64,000 nucleotides of DNA from Nostoc sp. C052 (GCF_013393905.1 NZ_CP040272.1:3592001-3656000), one strand, 5' to 3'. Positions 32,287 through 42,476 are shown, counted from the first letter of the stretch. Notes: a model not told the origin generated them from the letters alone. Numbers and translations: made by a program.

Positions 32287-33672
32287 TTAAGCCAAATGCA
32301 TGAAAACTATTTTCAATAATTCAGCGCGGGTAAATGGTTTAGTCAGATATCCAGATGCCCCGACTAATTTCGCTTTTACTTTGTCTACAATTCCTTTATT
32401 ACCAGTGACAAAGATGATAGGAGTTTTTTGAAATATTGAATTATTTCGTATAATCCGACACAACTCATAACCATCGATTCCTAGCATGTTTAAATCCAGC
32501 AAAATTAAGTCTGGTTTATGCCTTATAATTGACAAAACTGCTTTTACTGGGTCGTTAATAGTGACTACAGAAAAATTTTCGTTTTCTAAGAAATAGCTAA
32601 TTTCTTTAAGAATTGTCGGGCTATCATCTACAGAAACGATTTTATGGACTTTTTTTGCTGTGACAGTAGCAGCCGTTACTCTTTGGGAAGCAGAATTTAT
32701 GTTATTTGATATTGTTGGTTCCTGAAAGTTTTCTTTTGGAGGAGTCGAAATCTGTGGTAATCGCTGAACAGGAACTATTTTCTCTTCAGGAATATTTGGA
32801 TAAGAATTGACAGTGGTACTTAGTTCTTGTTTAGTGTCAACTAACCCTGAAATCAATTTTGAGAAAAGTGATTGCTCCTCAAAAATCTTTGGTAATCTAT
32901 CATAAGGTGGATCGGGTTCATGTAAGATAATCGCACCCTGAAGGATGTAAGGGTATAAATTGCGAGCTAGTTGGATTTCATCTTGATTCAAAATTGCAGC
33001 CAGATGACACAGGCTAAAACCCTTCATCCAAGTAGTTAAATCTGGCTGAAGTTTTGGTAACTCTTGGTTTTCAAGTTTACTGTTAATCAACAGATATGGA
33101 CGTTGATATGGAGAAGAAATTCGGGGGACAAAAGCTTGCCAATTCTGTAATCTTACTTGGCAACGATCTAGAATCTTGTCTACATCTAGCCTGCAAATTT
33201 TTGTCATTCTACTAAGTGGTTCTGCTAATTCATAACTACCTTCTTTGATTAGCAAAAATGATTCAATCACTTCTTTAACTAATTCTTGAACCAGCACTGC
33301 TGCTTGCGTAGAATGTAAATGTTGTTGACTAACAAGCCAAGATATAGCCTGATACTCAGGAGGATAGTTTCTTGAATTGCTGTCATCTTCGATTAACTGA
33401 CTGTGTACATCAGGTTCAAACATCAGCCTGACTTGAACACGAACTTCACTGCTAAGGAGTGGAATTTGGTGGCTGAGGCGACGTAAATGGCGTTCTAGTC
33501 TATCAAAGGGTTCTACTGAATGAGTGGCGTAAGTTATTTTGCCCTGCTCTAAGTAAATTGACCAAGAAACTGAGTTACTCAATGCTTGTAAGCAAGTACT
33601 GTCGGAGCAATTGGATAACTGTCTTAACAAACTGAGAGGACGTAGTTGGGTGAATGCGCCTGAGTTATTCAT
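32287..33672 (-). CDS. PatA/PilG-like protein: PATAN domain plus receiver domain
   Basis: 461 residues from the ATG at 33672 (a TTG nine bases upstream gives the longer form). Residues 1-280 fit the PATAN (DUF4388-like) region: SWSIYLEQGKITYATHSVEP, WLVSQQHLHSTQAAVLVQEL and RQ/RNLYPYILQGAI. A Ser/Pro-rich linker follows, and then a C-terminal receiver with DDSPTILKEI, acceptor Asp in LILLDLNMLGIDG and KPFTRAELL. Such proteins govern type IV pilus motility or, as PatA, heterocyst spacing. Only the downstream CheY-like gene accompanies it here. Confidence 0.85.
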   Translation of the reverse strand: MNNSGAFTQLRPLSLLRQLSNCSDSTCLQALSNSVSWSIYLEQGKITYATHSVEPFDRLERHLRRLSHQIPLLSSEVRVQVRLMFEPDVHSQLIEDDSNSRNYPPEYQAISWLVSQQHLHSTQAAVLVQELVKEVIESFLLIKEGSYELAEPLSRMTKICRLDVDKILDRCQVRLQNWQAFVPRISSPYQRPYLLINSKLENQELPKLQPDLTTWMKGFSLCHLAAILNQDEIQLARNLYPYILQGAIILHEPDPPYDRLPKIFEEQSLFSKLISGLVDTKQELSTTVNSYPNIPEEKIVPVQRLPQISTPPKENFQEPTISNNINSASQRVTAATVTAKKVHKIVSVDDSPTILKEISYFLENENFSVVTINDPVKAVLSIIRHKPDLILLDLNMLGIDGYELCRIIRNNSIFQKTPIIFVTGNKGIVDKVKAKLVGASGYLTKPFTRAELLKIVFMHLA

Positions 33673-34429
33673 ATTTTTCAAGTTTTTTGCGGAATCAAGA
33701 ATCGAACATTTGTAGATTAAAAATATCAGTTTATGAAGTATTTTCTTCTTTGTAATATTTCTCTACGCACAAATTATTTCTTTGAAAATATGTATATATA
33801 TTAAAAACTATAAGTTTTATAACCGATTTGTTACATTTGGCACGTCCTACTTAATTTATCTCAAAAAACAATTAGTGGGTATGAATAAAAGTAAATAATT
33901 ATCATGGCTAGACTAACAGTAGATGTTAGTTGCTTCTAACCTTTACTGACTACTGACGAGTCTTGGGTGAAGACCTTAAATAATGACGTTTATTTATGCC
34001 TACTCAGAAAAGCAAGCAAATTTGATTACAAGTTAGCGCAGTTACACTGGTATACTTCTAGAGTTAACGATCTGAATTATGGTTAATTACTTTTCTCTTA
34101 AAGAACAGTTTTCCTACATAAAATCTTTAAAAAGTTATCTAGGAAAGTTTACGTATTTATTGTACTGTAGGTTTAATGGATATAAATTTTTGGTAGATAC
34201 ATTACAACAGGTAATGCTAGATTTTGATAAACTATTTTTTGCTAAACTAAAATCTACTCAAGTTCTTCTTAAATATATAGAGAACTTCATGAAAATAATT
34301 TGTTTAATAAAGATTAGAGCATCTACCACTAGATACTATATTCTATAGTCGCCGAAGCGACTAGCTGAAATTACATACTTTCGAGCAAAGGGAAATAAAG
34401 CTTTGAACTTTAACATAACACAAAAAGTT
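33673..34429. other. 757-bp AT-rich gap
   Basis: Lies between divergent genes. A frame at 34079-34348 is AT-rich, has no motif and no ribosome binding site, and is not accepted as a gene. A hairpin at 34346-34363 precedes the VWA operon. Nothing else recognised. Confidence 0.4.
34346..34363 (+). promoter_or_regulatory. 7-bp hairpin upstream of the VWA-PP2C-kinase operon
   Basis: TAGTCGC (34346-34352) pairs with GCGACTA (34357-34363) over CGAA, 66 bp before the start codon. It may be a leader structure or a small repeat remnant. Confidence 0.3.
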
Positions 34430-35104
34430 ATGCATGATACATTAAGACTTGATGAAGTAGTAGAATTTGCTGAGAACCCAGAGCCACGTTGTCCTTGTGT
34501 ACTTTTATTAGACACATCTGGGTCGATGCAAGGAGATCCGATTGAGGCTTTAAATCAAGGTTTACTCAGCTTAAAGGATGAATTAGTCAAAAATTCCTTA
34601 GCCGCAAGACGAGTGGAAGTGGCGATCGTCACTTTTGATAGTAATATCAATGTAGTACAAGACTTTGTGACTGCCGATCAATTCAATCCGCCTATTTTGA
34701 CAGCACAGGGCTTGACTACAATGGGTGCGGGAATTCATAAAGCTTTGGACATCATTCAAGAGCGGAAATCTCAGTATCGTGCCAATGGCATTGCTTACTA
34801 TCGTCCTTGGGTGTTTATGATTACCGATGGAGAACCGCAAGGCGAGTTAGAACAGATTGTAGAGCAGGCATCCCACCGCTTACAGGGAGATGAAGCGAAT
34901 AAACGCGTAGCATTTTTTACGGTAGGTGTGGAAAATGCGAATATGACCCGTTTAAATCAAATAGCTGTACGTACTCCCCTGAAGCTGAAAGGGCTGAACT
35001 TTATCGAGATGTTTGTCTGGTTGTCAACTAGTATGTCAGCTGTTTCTCATTCTCAGGTAGACGAACAGGTAGCACTACCGCCGATTGGTTGGGGGACTGT
35101 TTAA
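34430..35104 (+). CDS. TerY-like von Willebrand factor A domain protein
   Basis: The 224-residue VWA domain has an intact metal-ion-dependent adhesion site: DTSGS (residues 28-32), the Thr in LTTMGAG and the Asp in MITDGEPQG. Cys21 and Cys23 precede it (RCPCVLLLD), as in TerY proteins. It is the first gene of an operon with a PP2C phosphatase and a protein kinase, the layout known as the TerY-P triad. The ATG at 34430 is preferred over a TTG at 34403. By context it would act as a scaffold for phospho-signalling at or near the membrane. Confidence 0.88.
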   Translation: MHDTLRLDEVVEFAENPEPRCPCVLLLDTSGSMQGDPIEALNQGLLSLKDELVKNSLAARRVEVAIVTFDSNINVVQDFVTADQFNPPILTAQGLTTMGAGIHKALDIIQERKSQYRANGIAYYRPWVFMITDGEPQGELEQIVEQASHRLQGDEANKRVAFFTVGVENANMTRLNQIAVRTPLKLKGLNFIEMFVWLSTSMSAVSHSQVDEQVALPPIGWGTV

Positions 35105-35153
35105 TTAAAATTGCAGCTTGGTGTTTACACAGCCGGCTGCTGGAAAAAAATCT

Positions 35154-35936
35154 ATGAACATATCAAAACAGATTACTCAATGGCGGATTGTGGCTGCGTC
35201 TGTATGTGGTACGAGTCACTTAAAAAACAATCAATTATGTCAGGATGCTCATCATTGGCAGATATTGTCAGATAATGTTTTAGTGGCGGCGGCGGCAGAT
35301 GGCGCGGGTTCTGCAAGTCTTGGAAAAGTGGGAGCAATGATTGCTGTGGAGACAGCAATAGAAAACATTTCAACCATTGGGCTAAACCGAAAAAGTTTGA
35401 GTGATGATGTCTATGTGCGATCGCTTTTAAATGATGCCATACTAGCTGCTAAAAAAGCTGTAGAAGCTGAGGCAGCGACTTCAGACAAACAGCCTCAAGA
35501 TTTAGCAACTACCTTAATTATGACGGTTGCCACACCGGAAGTTGTCGCTGTGGCCCAGATAGGTGATGGTTTGGCAGTGGCAAAAGATCGTCTGGGCAAT
35601 CTGTTGGCACTGACTATGCCTGATAGCGGTGAATATATCAACGAAACTACTTTTTTAACTTCGCCCAACGCCATAGACAGAGCCCAGATGAGATTATGGC
35701 GCACAGACATCGTAAATGTTGGTATCATTACCGACGGACTACAAATGTTAGCTTTGAATATGGTTGTTGGCGAACCTCACAAACCATTCTTTTTTCCCCT
35801 GTTTGAATTTGTCGCCAATACCGAAGATAAGACATTAGCTAAGGAGCAATTAGTAAAATTTTTACGCTCAGAGCGGATTACGCAACGCACCGACGATGAT
35901 TTGACACTCATTATAGCCGCATTCAACGACTTATAA
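35154..35936 (+). CDS. PP2C-type protein phosphatase of the TerY-P triad
   Basis: 260 residues from the ATG at 35154. PP2C metal ligands are seen in CQDAHHW (Asp31), AAADGAGSA (Asp49) and VGIITDGLQ, and the C-terminal DDDLTLIIAAF holds the last Asp. QIGDGLAVAK is the central strand. The gene lies 49 bp after the VWA gene and 56 bp before the kinase gene, all on one strand. Role by context: reverses phosphorylation made by the following kinase. A TTG 36 bases upstream would add 12 residues. Confidence 0.88.
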   Translation: MNISKQITQWRIVAASVCGTSHLKNNQLCQDAHHWQILSDNVLVAAAADGAGSASLGKVGAMIAVETAIENISTIGLNRKSLSDDVYVRSLLNDAILAAKKAVEAEAATSDKQPQDLATTLIMTVATPEVVAVAQIGDGLAVAKDRLGNLLALTMPDSGEYINETTFLTSPNAIDRAQMRLWRTDIVNVGIITDGLQMLALNMVVGEPHKPFFFPLFEFVANTEDKTLAKEQLVKFLRSERITQRTDDDLTLIIAAFNDL

Positions 35937-35992
35937 GCAATAAATTTACAGGTTTCTCATCTTAAATAACTCCCGTTAGCGGTAATTTCATT

Positions 35993-38161
35993 ATGCAGGT
36001 ACTACGTTGTTCCCCTAGAAAAGAAATCCTCAGCCTCAATGTCAGTTTGGGGCGTGGCGGTGAAGCTTGTGTTTACACAGTGCCATCCGATAACAACTTG
36101 GTGGCGAAGATTTACCACAAGCCAACCACAGCCCATGCTGATAAACTCCAGGCGATGCTTGCCAACCCGCCAGAAAACCCAACGGCTAGTTTGGGGCATA
36201 TCTCTATCGCTTGGCCAGAGGATTTATTACGGGCGGCGGATGGCAAAAATAGCATCCTGGGTTTTTTGATGCCACGCATTCAAGGGATGCGTCCAATCAT
36301 CGACTTTTACAACCCCAGAACCCGTCGCCAACACTGCCCTCTATTCAACTATCAGTACCTGCTCCGCACGGCGCGTAACCTAGCGGCGGCTTTTGCAGCT
36401 TTGCACGCTAGTGGATATTGTATTGGTGATGTGAACGAGTCTAATATTCTCGTCAGTGACACCGCACTGGTGACTTTGATAGACACAGACTCTTTCCAAG
36501 TAACCGACCCAAACAACAATGTTGTTTATCGCTGTCCAGTAGGTAAACCAGAGTTTACTCCACCAGAACTACAGAATAAAACTTTTGCCCAACACGATCG
36601 CGAAATCTCTCACGATTTATTTGGGTTAGCGGTGCTAGTCTTTCAACTCTTAATGGAAGGCACTCACCCATTTTCGGGAATATTTCAAGGTGCGATTGAG
36701 CCACCACCATACGAAGCACGCATTGCATCGGGTCATTTCACTTACAGCGAAAAGCGCTACGTACCCTACTTACCGACACCCATTGCACCCCCTTGGGAAA
36801 TTCTTCATCCCGGCTTACAAGAGCTATTTATCCGTTGTTTTGAAGAGGGTCACAACAACCCACAACTGCGCCCCAGTGCCCAAACTTGGCTCTCAGTAAT
36901 CGCTGAAGCCGAAGATTCCCTGATTACCTGCACGACAAATCCCCAGCATCGCTACAACAACCACATGCGTAGCTGTCCGTGGTGTGAGCGTACCGTGCGA
37001 TTAGGTGGACGCGACCCCTTTCCATCACATCGGGCTATAGAAGCTAGAGAACATTTACAACCACGAATCAAACCGAGAAAAAACTACACCCAGACACCGC
37101 GTTTTCCACAGCGTGGGATGTCACCGCAGCTAAGTAATTACTGGCAACCAGTAATTACCCCTAGCGGTTCATCTTATAAACCTTCCAAGAAGTCAAAATT
37201 GTATCCGGTTGTTTTCTGCTTGCTGGGTTTTGGTTTATTGGGATATGCGGACTTAATGATTAAATTTACTCAGCCGTTGGTTTCCCAAAATGCCTACACC
37301 CAACAAACCATCAAGTCTCTCAAGCCAAATAATAAACTCAGCTTTGCTGATTCCTATAAGCAAGGTTATATTGCTTACAAAGAGCGAGATTATGACAAAG
37401 CAATTGTCAGCTTTACCGAAGCGATTGAACAAGAACCTACACAGGCCAGAGCAATTGTAAATCGTGGTAATGCTCGCTATAACCTGAAAGACTATGAAGG
37501 AGCAGTTACAGATTATAGCCAAGCTCTCAAAATCAATCCCAATCAAATCAAAGCTCTGGTCAATCGGGGCAATGCCCGCTATATGCTTGCCGAATATAGC
37601 AACGATCCCGATCAAGAGTATAAACTAGCGATCGCTGACTATAATCAGGCTATTGGTCTGGATAAGAATGAAATCGAAGCTTATATCAGACGGGGAATTG
37701 TCCGCGCCCAAATGGCTAAATACAGCGGTGAATCTCAACAAGTTTACAAAAGAGCGATCGCTGATTTTACTTACGCCATCAAACTTAATATATCCAAAGC
37801 TGAAGCTTACTTTCAGCGGGGTGCTGTCTATTATCAAATTGCTCAATATAGCAGCAATTATGAGCAAGAATATCATCAAGCGATCGCTGATTTTAACCAA
37901 GCACTAACCATAAGCCCCAAACTAGCAAAAGCATATCTCAAACGAGGTATGGTTCGCTATGAACTAGCACAATATGGTGGTAGTGAATCTAACAAAAACC
38001 AGACAAAAGCTGTCGAAGATATACAGGCATCTGCCAAAATATTTCTTGACCAAAATGACATGGATAATTACCAGCAAGCACTCAGTAACTTGTGTGTAGT
38101 CGTAGAAAATAAATGCGATCCTTTATTCCAAGGAGCAAATAATGCGGAAAAAACTAACTAG
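35993..38161 (+). CDS. Protein kinase of the TerY-P triad, with zinc ribbon, one TM and TPR repeats
   Basis: 722 residues. Kinase domain about 10-305: glycine loop GRGGEACVY (20-28), Lys39 in VAKIYHK, a catalytic loop GDVNESNILV (145-154) without the usual His-Arg, and DTDSF (164-168) in place of DFG. This divergent pattern is characteristic of the TerY-P kinase group. Next comes a zinc-ribbon-like segment with Cys313, His324 and CPWC (328-331), a basic linker, one hydrophobic span (about 402-424), and five TPR-like repeats (RGNARYNLKDYEGAVTDYSQ type). The topology would place kinase and TPR domains on opposite membrane sides. Confidence 0.9.
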   Translation: MQVLRCSPRKEILSLNVSLGRGGEACVYTVPSDNNLVAKIYHKPTTAHADKLQAMLANPPENPTASLGHISIAWPEDLLRAADGKNSILGFLMPRIQGMRPIIDFYNPRTRRQHCPLFNYQYLLRTARNLAAAFAALHASGYCIGDVNESNILVSDTALVTLIDTDSFQVTDPNNNVVYRCPVGKPEFTPPELQNKTFAQHDREISHDLFGLAVLVFQLLMEGTHPFSGIFQGAIEPPPYEARIASGHFTYSEKRYVPYLPTPIAPPWEILHPGLQELFIRCFEEGHNNPQLRPSAQTWLSVIAEAEDSLITCTTNPQHRYNNHMRSCPWCERTVRLGGRDPFPSHRAIEAREHLQPRIKPRKNYTQTPRFPQRGMSPQLSNYWQPVITPSGSSYKPSKKSKLYPVVFCLLGFGLLGYADLMIKFTQPLVSQNAYTQQTIKSLKPNNKLSFADSYKQGYIAYKERDYDKAIVSFTEAIEQEPTQARAIVNRGNARYNLKDYEGAVTDYSQALKINPNQIKALVNRGNARYMLAEYSNDPDQEYKLAIADYNQAIGLDKNEIEAYIRRGIVRAQMAKYSGESQQVYKRAIADFTYAIKLNISKAEAYFQRGAVYYQIAQYSSNYEQEYHQAIADFNQALTISPKLAKAYLKRGMVRYELAQYGGSESNKNQTKAVEDIQASAKIFLDQNDMDNYQQALSNLCVVVENKCDPLFQGANNAEKTN

Positions 38162-38641
38162 AAACAAGTAGTTTTTCTTACCTGCATATTTGTGGTTTTG
38201 ATTGAAAAAATCAAGCCTGACTAGGGTTAGCAGCAGCTAATCCTAGTTGTTCTATTGGTAATATTTTTATTCAATTAATTAAGTAGTTTATTTTCATGTT
38301 TAGAGATATTCATACAGCTTTTATATAGAAAAGATTTTAATTTATATTTCCTTTATAATTTTGCCGGAAATTACAGTTAGATTATTGACGGAGAAAAAGA
38401 AATCAGAAATCAATTTTCCTCCATCTAAGTGCATCCTCTTCATATCGATAAAGTTAACCAATTTTAGATTTTAGGTTTACGGTTTGGGATTAGTCATTGA
38501 ACGTCACGAGCGTAAGAGTAGATTTATTACACCCACTTTCAGAACCGGGTATGTACCAAAAAACTCTTGAAATCCAAAATCTGAAATCTGAAATTGGCAC
38601 GGTCAAATAATTATATCCCTACAAATCTCCGAGGTAATTGC
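38162..38641. other. 480-bp gap before the HEP island
   Basis: AT-rich. It holds a heptamer-type direct repeat, AATCTGAAATCTGAAATT, near 38578, and nothing else that I can support. The promoter of the first HEP-island gene should lie here. Confidence 0.4.
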
Positions 38642-39415
38642 ATGAAAGCGGTGATTTTGGCTGGAGGTCTTGGTACACGCCTCAGTGAAGAAACTAGTAT
38701 CAGACCCAAGCCGATGGTTGAAATTGGTGGTAAGCCAATTCTCTGGCACATCATGAAAACTTACTCAGCCCACGGCATTAATGACTTCATTATTTGTTGT
38801 GGTTACAAAGGTTACATCATTAAAGAGTATTTTGCTAACTACTTTTTACACATGTCGGATGTTACCTTTGACATGCGTTTTAACCAGATGAATGTGCATT
38901 CTGGTTATGCAGAACCCTGGCGTGTCACCTTAGTAAATACGGGTGATAATACCATGACAGGCGGACGCTTAAAGCGAATCAGCGAGCATCTTGGTAATGA
39001 GACTTTTTGCTTTACCTATGGTGATGGTGTAAGTAATATTAATATCACAGAGCTAGTTAACTTTCACAAACAGCAAAAGAGCTTAGGAACACTCACAGCC
39101 GTTCAACCAGCCGGGCGTTTTGGTGCTATTTCTTTAGGATATGAGCAAACCAAAATCACCAGCTTTCGGGAAAAACCCGAAGGTGATGGAGCTTGGATTA
39201 ATGGCGGTTATTTTGTGTTAGAACCAGAAGTAATCAACTTAATTGCTGATGACTCTACAGTGTGGGAGCAAGAGCCATTAGAAAAGCTAGCTGATATGGA
39301 ACAGCTATCTGCTTTCAGACATGATGGATTTTGGCAACCAATGGACACCTTACGCGATAAAAACTATCTCGAAGGGCTGTGGAAAAACAATCAGGCTCCT
39401 TGGAAGGTATGGTAA
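38642..39415 (+). CDS. rfbF: Glucose-1-phosphate cytidylyltransferase
   Basis: 257 residues with the nucleotidyltransferase signature MKAVILAGGLGTRLSEET and RPKPMVEIGGKPILWH, then CGYKGYIIKEYF, FCFTYGDGV and FREKPEGDGAWINGG. It makes CDP-glucose, the entry to CDP-deoxysugars. The ATG at 38642 has GAGG about 9 nt upstream; a longer frame from 38594 is unsupported. It opens the plus-strand run of polysaccharide genes. CDP-glucose 4,6-dehydratase (rfbG) is not in the window, so the next pathway step must be encoded elsewhere or done by the SDR enzyme at 41264. Confidence 0.93.
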   Translation: MKAVILAGGLGTRLSEETSIRPKPMVEIGGKPILWHIMKTYSAHGINDFIICCGYKGYIIKEYFANYFLHMSDVTFDMRFNQMNVHSGYAEPWRVTLVNTGDNTMTGGRLKRISEHLGNETFCFTYGDGVSNINITELVNFHKQQKSLGTLTAVQPAGRFGAISLGYEQTKITSFREKPEGDGAWINGGYFVLEPEVINLIADDSTVWEQEPLEKLADMEQLSAFRHDGFWQPMDTLRDKNYLEGLWKNNQAPWKVW

Positions 39416-39596
39416 GGGAACTGGGGACTGGGGAAGGTGGGGCCCCCTCTGGGGATAAGGGGTAATGGGGATTGGGAAGATTTGAATGAAGATTCACATC
39501 CCAACCAAATCTTACTCATATTTTCTTACCCAGTATCCAGTACCCAATCCCAAATAACTTTATGTATTTACTGTAATTTGAAGTGCGATAATACTA

Positions 39597-40811
39597 ATGT
39601 ATGATTTTGCGATTATCGGTGGGGGAATAGTTGGACTCTCGACAGCGTTGGCTTTAGGAAAACGCTATCCCAATGCCCGGATTTTAGTACTAGAAAAAGA
39701 GAGTCAATGGGCATTTCACCAAACAGGCAATAATAGTGGAGTAATTCATTCTGGTATTTACTACAAACCAGGAAGTTTCAAAGCTAAATTTTGTCGTGAT
39801 GGTTCTCGCTCAATGGTAGAATTTTGCCAAGAGCATGGAATTGACCATGACGTTTGTGGGAAAGTGATTGTCGCAACTGAAGAACAAGAGCTACCACGCT
39901 TAGAAAATCTCTACAAACGCGGCTTAGACAATGGCATAGAAGTCCAGAGAATCAGCCCCGAAGAAGTCAAGGAAATTGAACCTCACGTAAGATGTGTAGG
40001 TGGAATTCGGGTATCCTCAACTGGCATTGTTAATTACAAGCAAGTTTGTTTGAAATATGTCCAGCTAATTCAACAGCAGGGTGGGGATTTACACCTCAAT
40101 ACAAAAGTCCTGAAAATCTCTCCAAGTGGTAAAAATCAGGTATTGCAAACAAACAAAGGTAACTTTGAAACCCGTTTTGTAATTAATTGTACTGGATTGC
40201 ATAGCGATCGCACCGCCAAACTAGGTCAAGTTGAACCCCAAGCCAAAATTGTCCCATTCCGGGGAGAATATTACGAACTCACCCCAGAAAAACGCTATCT
40301 GGTAAAGACACTAATTTACCCAGTTCCCAATCCAGATTTCCCCTTCTTGGGTGTCCACTTCACCCGGATGATTGATGGTAGCGTCCATGCAGGGCCAAAC
40401 GCGGTTCTATCGCTCAAACGCGAAGGTTACAAAAAAACTGACTTTGACTTACGGGATTTTCTGGAAGTTATCACCTATCCAGGTTTTTGGAAGTTAGCAG
40501 CCAAACACGCTGATGAAGGCATCCAAGAAATTATTCGTTCCTTTAGCAAAGCAGCGTTCACCAGAAGTTTGCAAAAACTAATTCCCGAAGTTCAAGCAGA
40601 AGACTTAGTTCCCACCCATGCAGGTGTTCGCGCTCAAGCCTTAATGAACGATGGCAAGCTTGTAGACGACTTTTTGATTGTTTCTGGTCAAAATTCCATT
40701 CATGTTTGCAATGCTCCTTCTCCGGCTGCCACATCTTCTCTAGAAATTGGCAAAGCGCTTGTGGCAGAAATTCCGCAACTTTCCCATCTAAATAGTGTGG
40801 TAACTGCATAG
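39597..40811 (+). CDS. lhgO: L-2-hydroxyglutarate oxidase (FAD-dependent)
   Basis: 404 residues. The FAD-binding Rossmann motif is at the very start (IIGGGIVGLSTALALG), followed by QTGNNSGVIHSGIYYKPGS, typical of LhgO, and VVPFRGEYYEL-type substrate-domain features (here KIVPFRGEYYELT), then PTHAGVRAQALMNDGKLVDD. Reaction: oxidises L-2-hydroxyglutarate to 2-oxoglutarate. Its position inside the polysaccharide island, upstream of a 2OG-oxygenase-like gene, is unusual. A dehydrogenase acting on another 2-hydroxyacid or sugar acid remains possible. Confidence 0.88.
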   Translation: MYDFAIIGGGIVGLSTALALGKRYPNARILVLEKESQWAFHQTGNNSGVIHSGIYYKPGSFKAKFCRDGSRSMVEFCQEHGIDHDVCGKVIVATEEQELPRLENLYKRGLDNGIEVQRISPEEVKEIEPHVRCVGGIRVSSTGIVNYKQVCLKYVQLIQQQGGDLHLNTKVLKISPSGKNQVLQTNKGNFETRFVINCTGLHSDRTAKLGQVEPQAKIVPFRGEYYELTPEKRYLVKTLIYPVPNPDFPFLGVHFTRMIDGSVHAGPNAVLSLKREGYKKTDFDLRDFLEVITYPGFWKLAAKHADEGIQEIIRSFSKAAFTRSLQKLIPEVQAEDLVPTHAGVRAQALMNDGKLVDDFLIVSGQNSIHVCNAPSPAATSSLEIGKALVAEIPQLSHLNSVVTA

Positions 40812-41026
40812 ATAACATCGTTATTATTTCCGGGACTGTTGAACTAAGGGATGAATCTTGTATAGTGAGCATCTTTTCTCTACCTGCCTAGAAATACAAG
40901 AGACTGGTAAGATACCCATCCCACAAGATAAAAAGTGTAGTGCATCAATTAAGAACCGCTATAGAGTGCTGCTACCCAATAGGTAAGCCTGCAAAGTACG
41001 TAATGACTGTTAGCCGAATTATACAT

Positions 41027-41175
41027 AGCGCTTCTGGTTTTAGTCCAATGACCTAACCCCCAACCCCTTCCCTACAAGGGAATGGGAGTAAGATTCAAAG
41101 CCTCTCTCCTCTTAGGAGAGAGGAATGGAAGTGAGGTCGAGTTATTGCATACAAACGAAAAATATAGCGGTTCCC
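41027..41175. repeat. Interspersed palindromic repeat region
   Basis: Contains CCCTACAAGGG, CTCTCTCCTCTTAGGAGAGAGG and TTATTGCATACAAACGAAAA. The blocks recur, in reverse orientation and more decayed, at 3899-4084. It fills the middle of the 450-bp gap between lhgO and the SDR gene, where no reading frame is credible. Confidence 0.5.
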
Positions 41176-41263
41176 TCTTAGATGCAACACCCTATAGGGC
41201 GAATATCTGTGCGTCCCTCCTAAACAAAGAATTTAACTCATCAATACACAGGAATTAACCACA

Positions 41264-42292
41264 ATGAAAATATTAGTAACTGGCACAGAAGGCTATCTAG
41301 GTTCGTTATTACCCCCTCTATTAATTGAACGAGGACATGAAGTTATTGGTCTAGATACCGGCTTCTATAAGGTTGGTTGGCTGTACAACGCTAGTGGCGT
41401 GACACCCAAAACCCTCAACAAAGATATCCGCAACATCACCCCTGATGATTTGGAAGGTATTGAAGCCATAGTCCACATGGCGGAACTCTCCAACGACCCA
41501 GCCGGACAATTAGCACCAAATATTACCTACGAAATTAATCATGTCGGTTCAGTTCGTCTGGCTAGTCTGGCTAAGGCTATGGGTGTGCGTCGTTTCGTAT
41601 ATATGTCTTCGTGCAGTGTCTACGGTGTTGCTACCGCAGGTGATGTCACAGAAGAATCCCCAGTTAATCCTCAAACAGCCTACGCAGAATGCAAAACTCT
41701 CGTAGAAAGAGATGTCAGACCACTCGCTGACGATGACTTCTCTCCCACCTTTATGCGGAATGCTACAGCCTTTGGTGCTTCTCCCAGAATGCGTTTTGAT
41801 ATTGTTTTAAACAACTTAGCAGGGTTGGCATGGACTAGCAAAGAAATCAAAATGATTAGTGATGGTACACCTTGGCGGCCATTAGTCCACGCATTGGATA
41901 TTTGCAAAGCCATAGTCTGCACCTTAGAAGCACCACGCGACATTGTACATAACCAAATCTTCAACGTGGGAGATACAGCAAACAATTATCGCGTCAAAGA
42001 AATTGCGGAAATTATTGCAGATATTTTCCCCGATTGTAAATTGTCTTTCGGTGACAACGGCGCAGATAACCGCAGCTATCGCGTATCCTTCGAGAAAATC
42101 AACACAATCCTACCCGGATTTAAGTGTGATTGGAATGCTCGACTTGGTGCCCAGCAGCTATTTGATTTATTTAGCCAAATACACATGGCTGAAGATACTT
42201 TCTTGTTTAGAGGATTTACTCGCTTAAAACAGCTAGAGTATCTGATTCGGACAGAGCAAATTGACAAAGATTTCTTCTGGAATAAAAAGTAG
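41264..42292 (+). CDS. NAD-dependent epimerase/dehydratase (extended SDR)
   Basis: 342 residues. The nucleotide-binding motif is TGTEGYLGSLL, with DIRNITPDDL and IVHMAELSNDP following. The catalytic triad is visible in MSSCSVYG and YAECK. RPLVHALDICKAI is the substrate-side helix typical of nucleotide-sugar SDRs. It probably acts on the CDP- or other NDP-sugar of this island as dehydratase, epimerase or reductase; the exact reaction cannot be read from sequence. Confidence 0.88.
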   Translation: MKILVTGTEGYLGSLLPPLLIERGHEVIGLDTGFYKVGWLYNASGVTPKTLNKDIRNITPDDLEGIEAIVHMAELSNDPAGQLAPNITYEINHVGSVRLASLAKAMGVRRFVYMSSCSVYGVATAGDVTEESPVNPQTAYAECKTLVERDVRPLADDDFSPTFMRNATAFGASPRMRFDIVLNNLAGLAWTSKEIKMISDGTPWRPLVHALDICKAIVCTLEAPRDIVHNQIFNVGDTANNYRVKEIAEIIADIFPDCKLSFGDNGADNRSYRVSFEKINTILPGFKCDWNARLGAQQLFDLFSQIHMAEDTFLFRGFTRLKQLEYLIRTEQIDKDFFWNKK

Positions 42293-42476
42293 TTAGAGTT
42301 AGCTATTAGTGTGTAAACAAAAATTTAATTGTAGGAAATAGTCGTAATTCCTGTTTTATAAGTCAGGTATAAATTGCGAAACTACAAGAATAAATTATAC
42401 ATACTAATAGCAACACAGAAAGGTTTTTAGACCTATTTCATCCATCAAATTATTTGCAATCAGTGACTTGAAAATT

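Noticed and set aside
34079..34348. 89-residue frame MVNYFSLKEQ...
   Set aside because: AT-rich, no recognisable domain or start signal, in a gap before the VWA operon.
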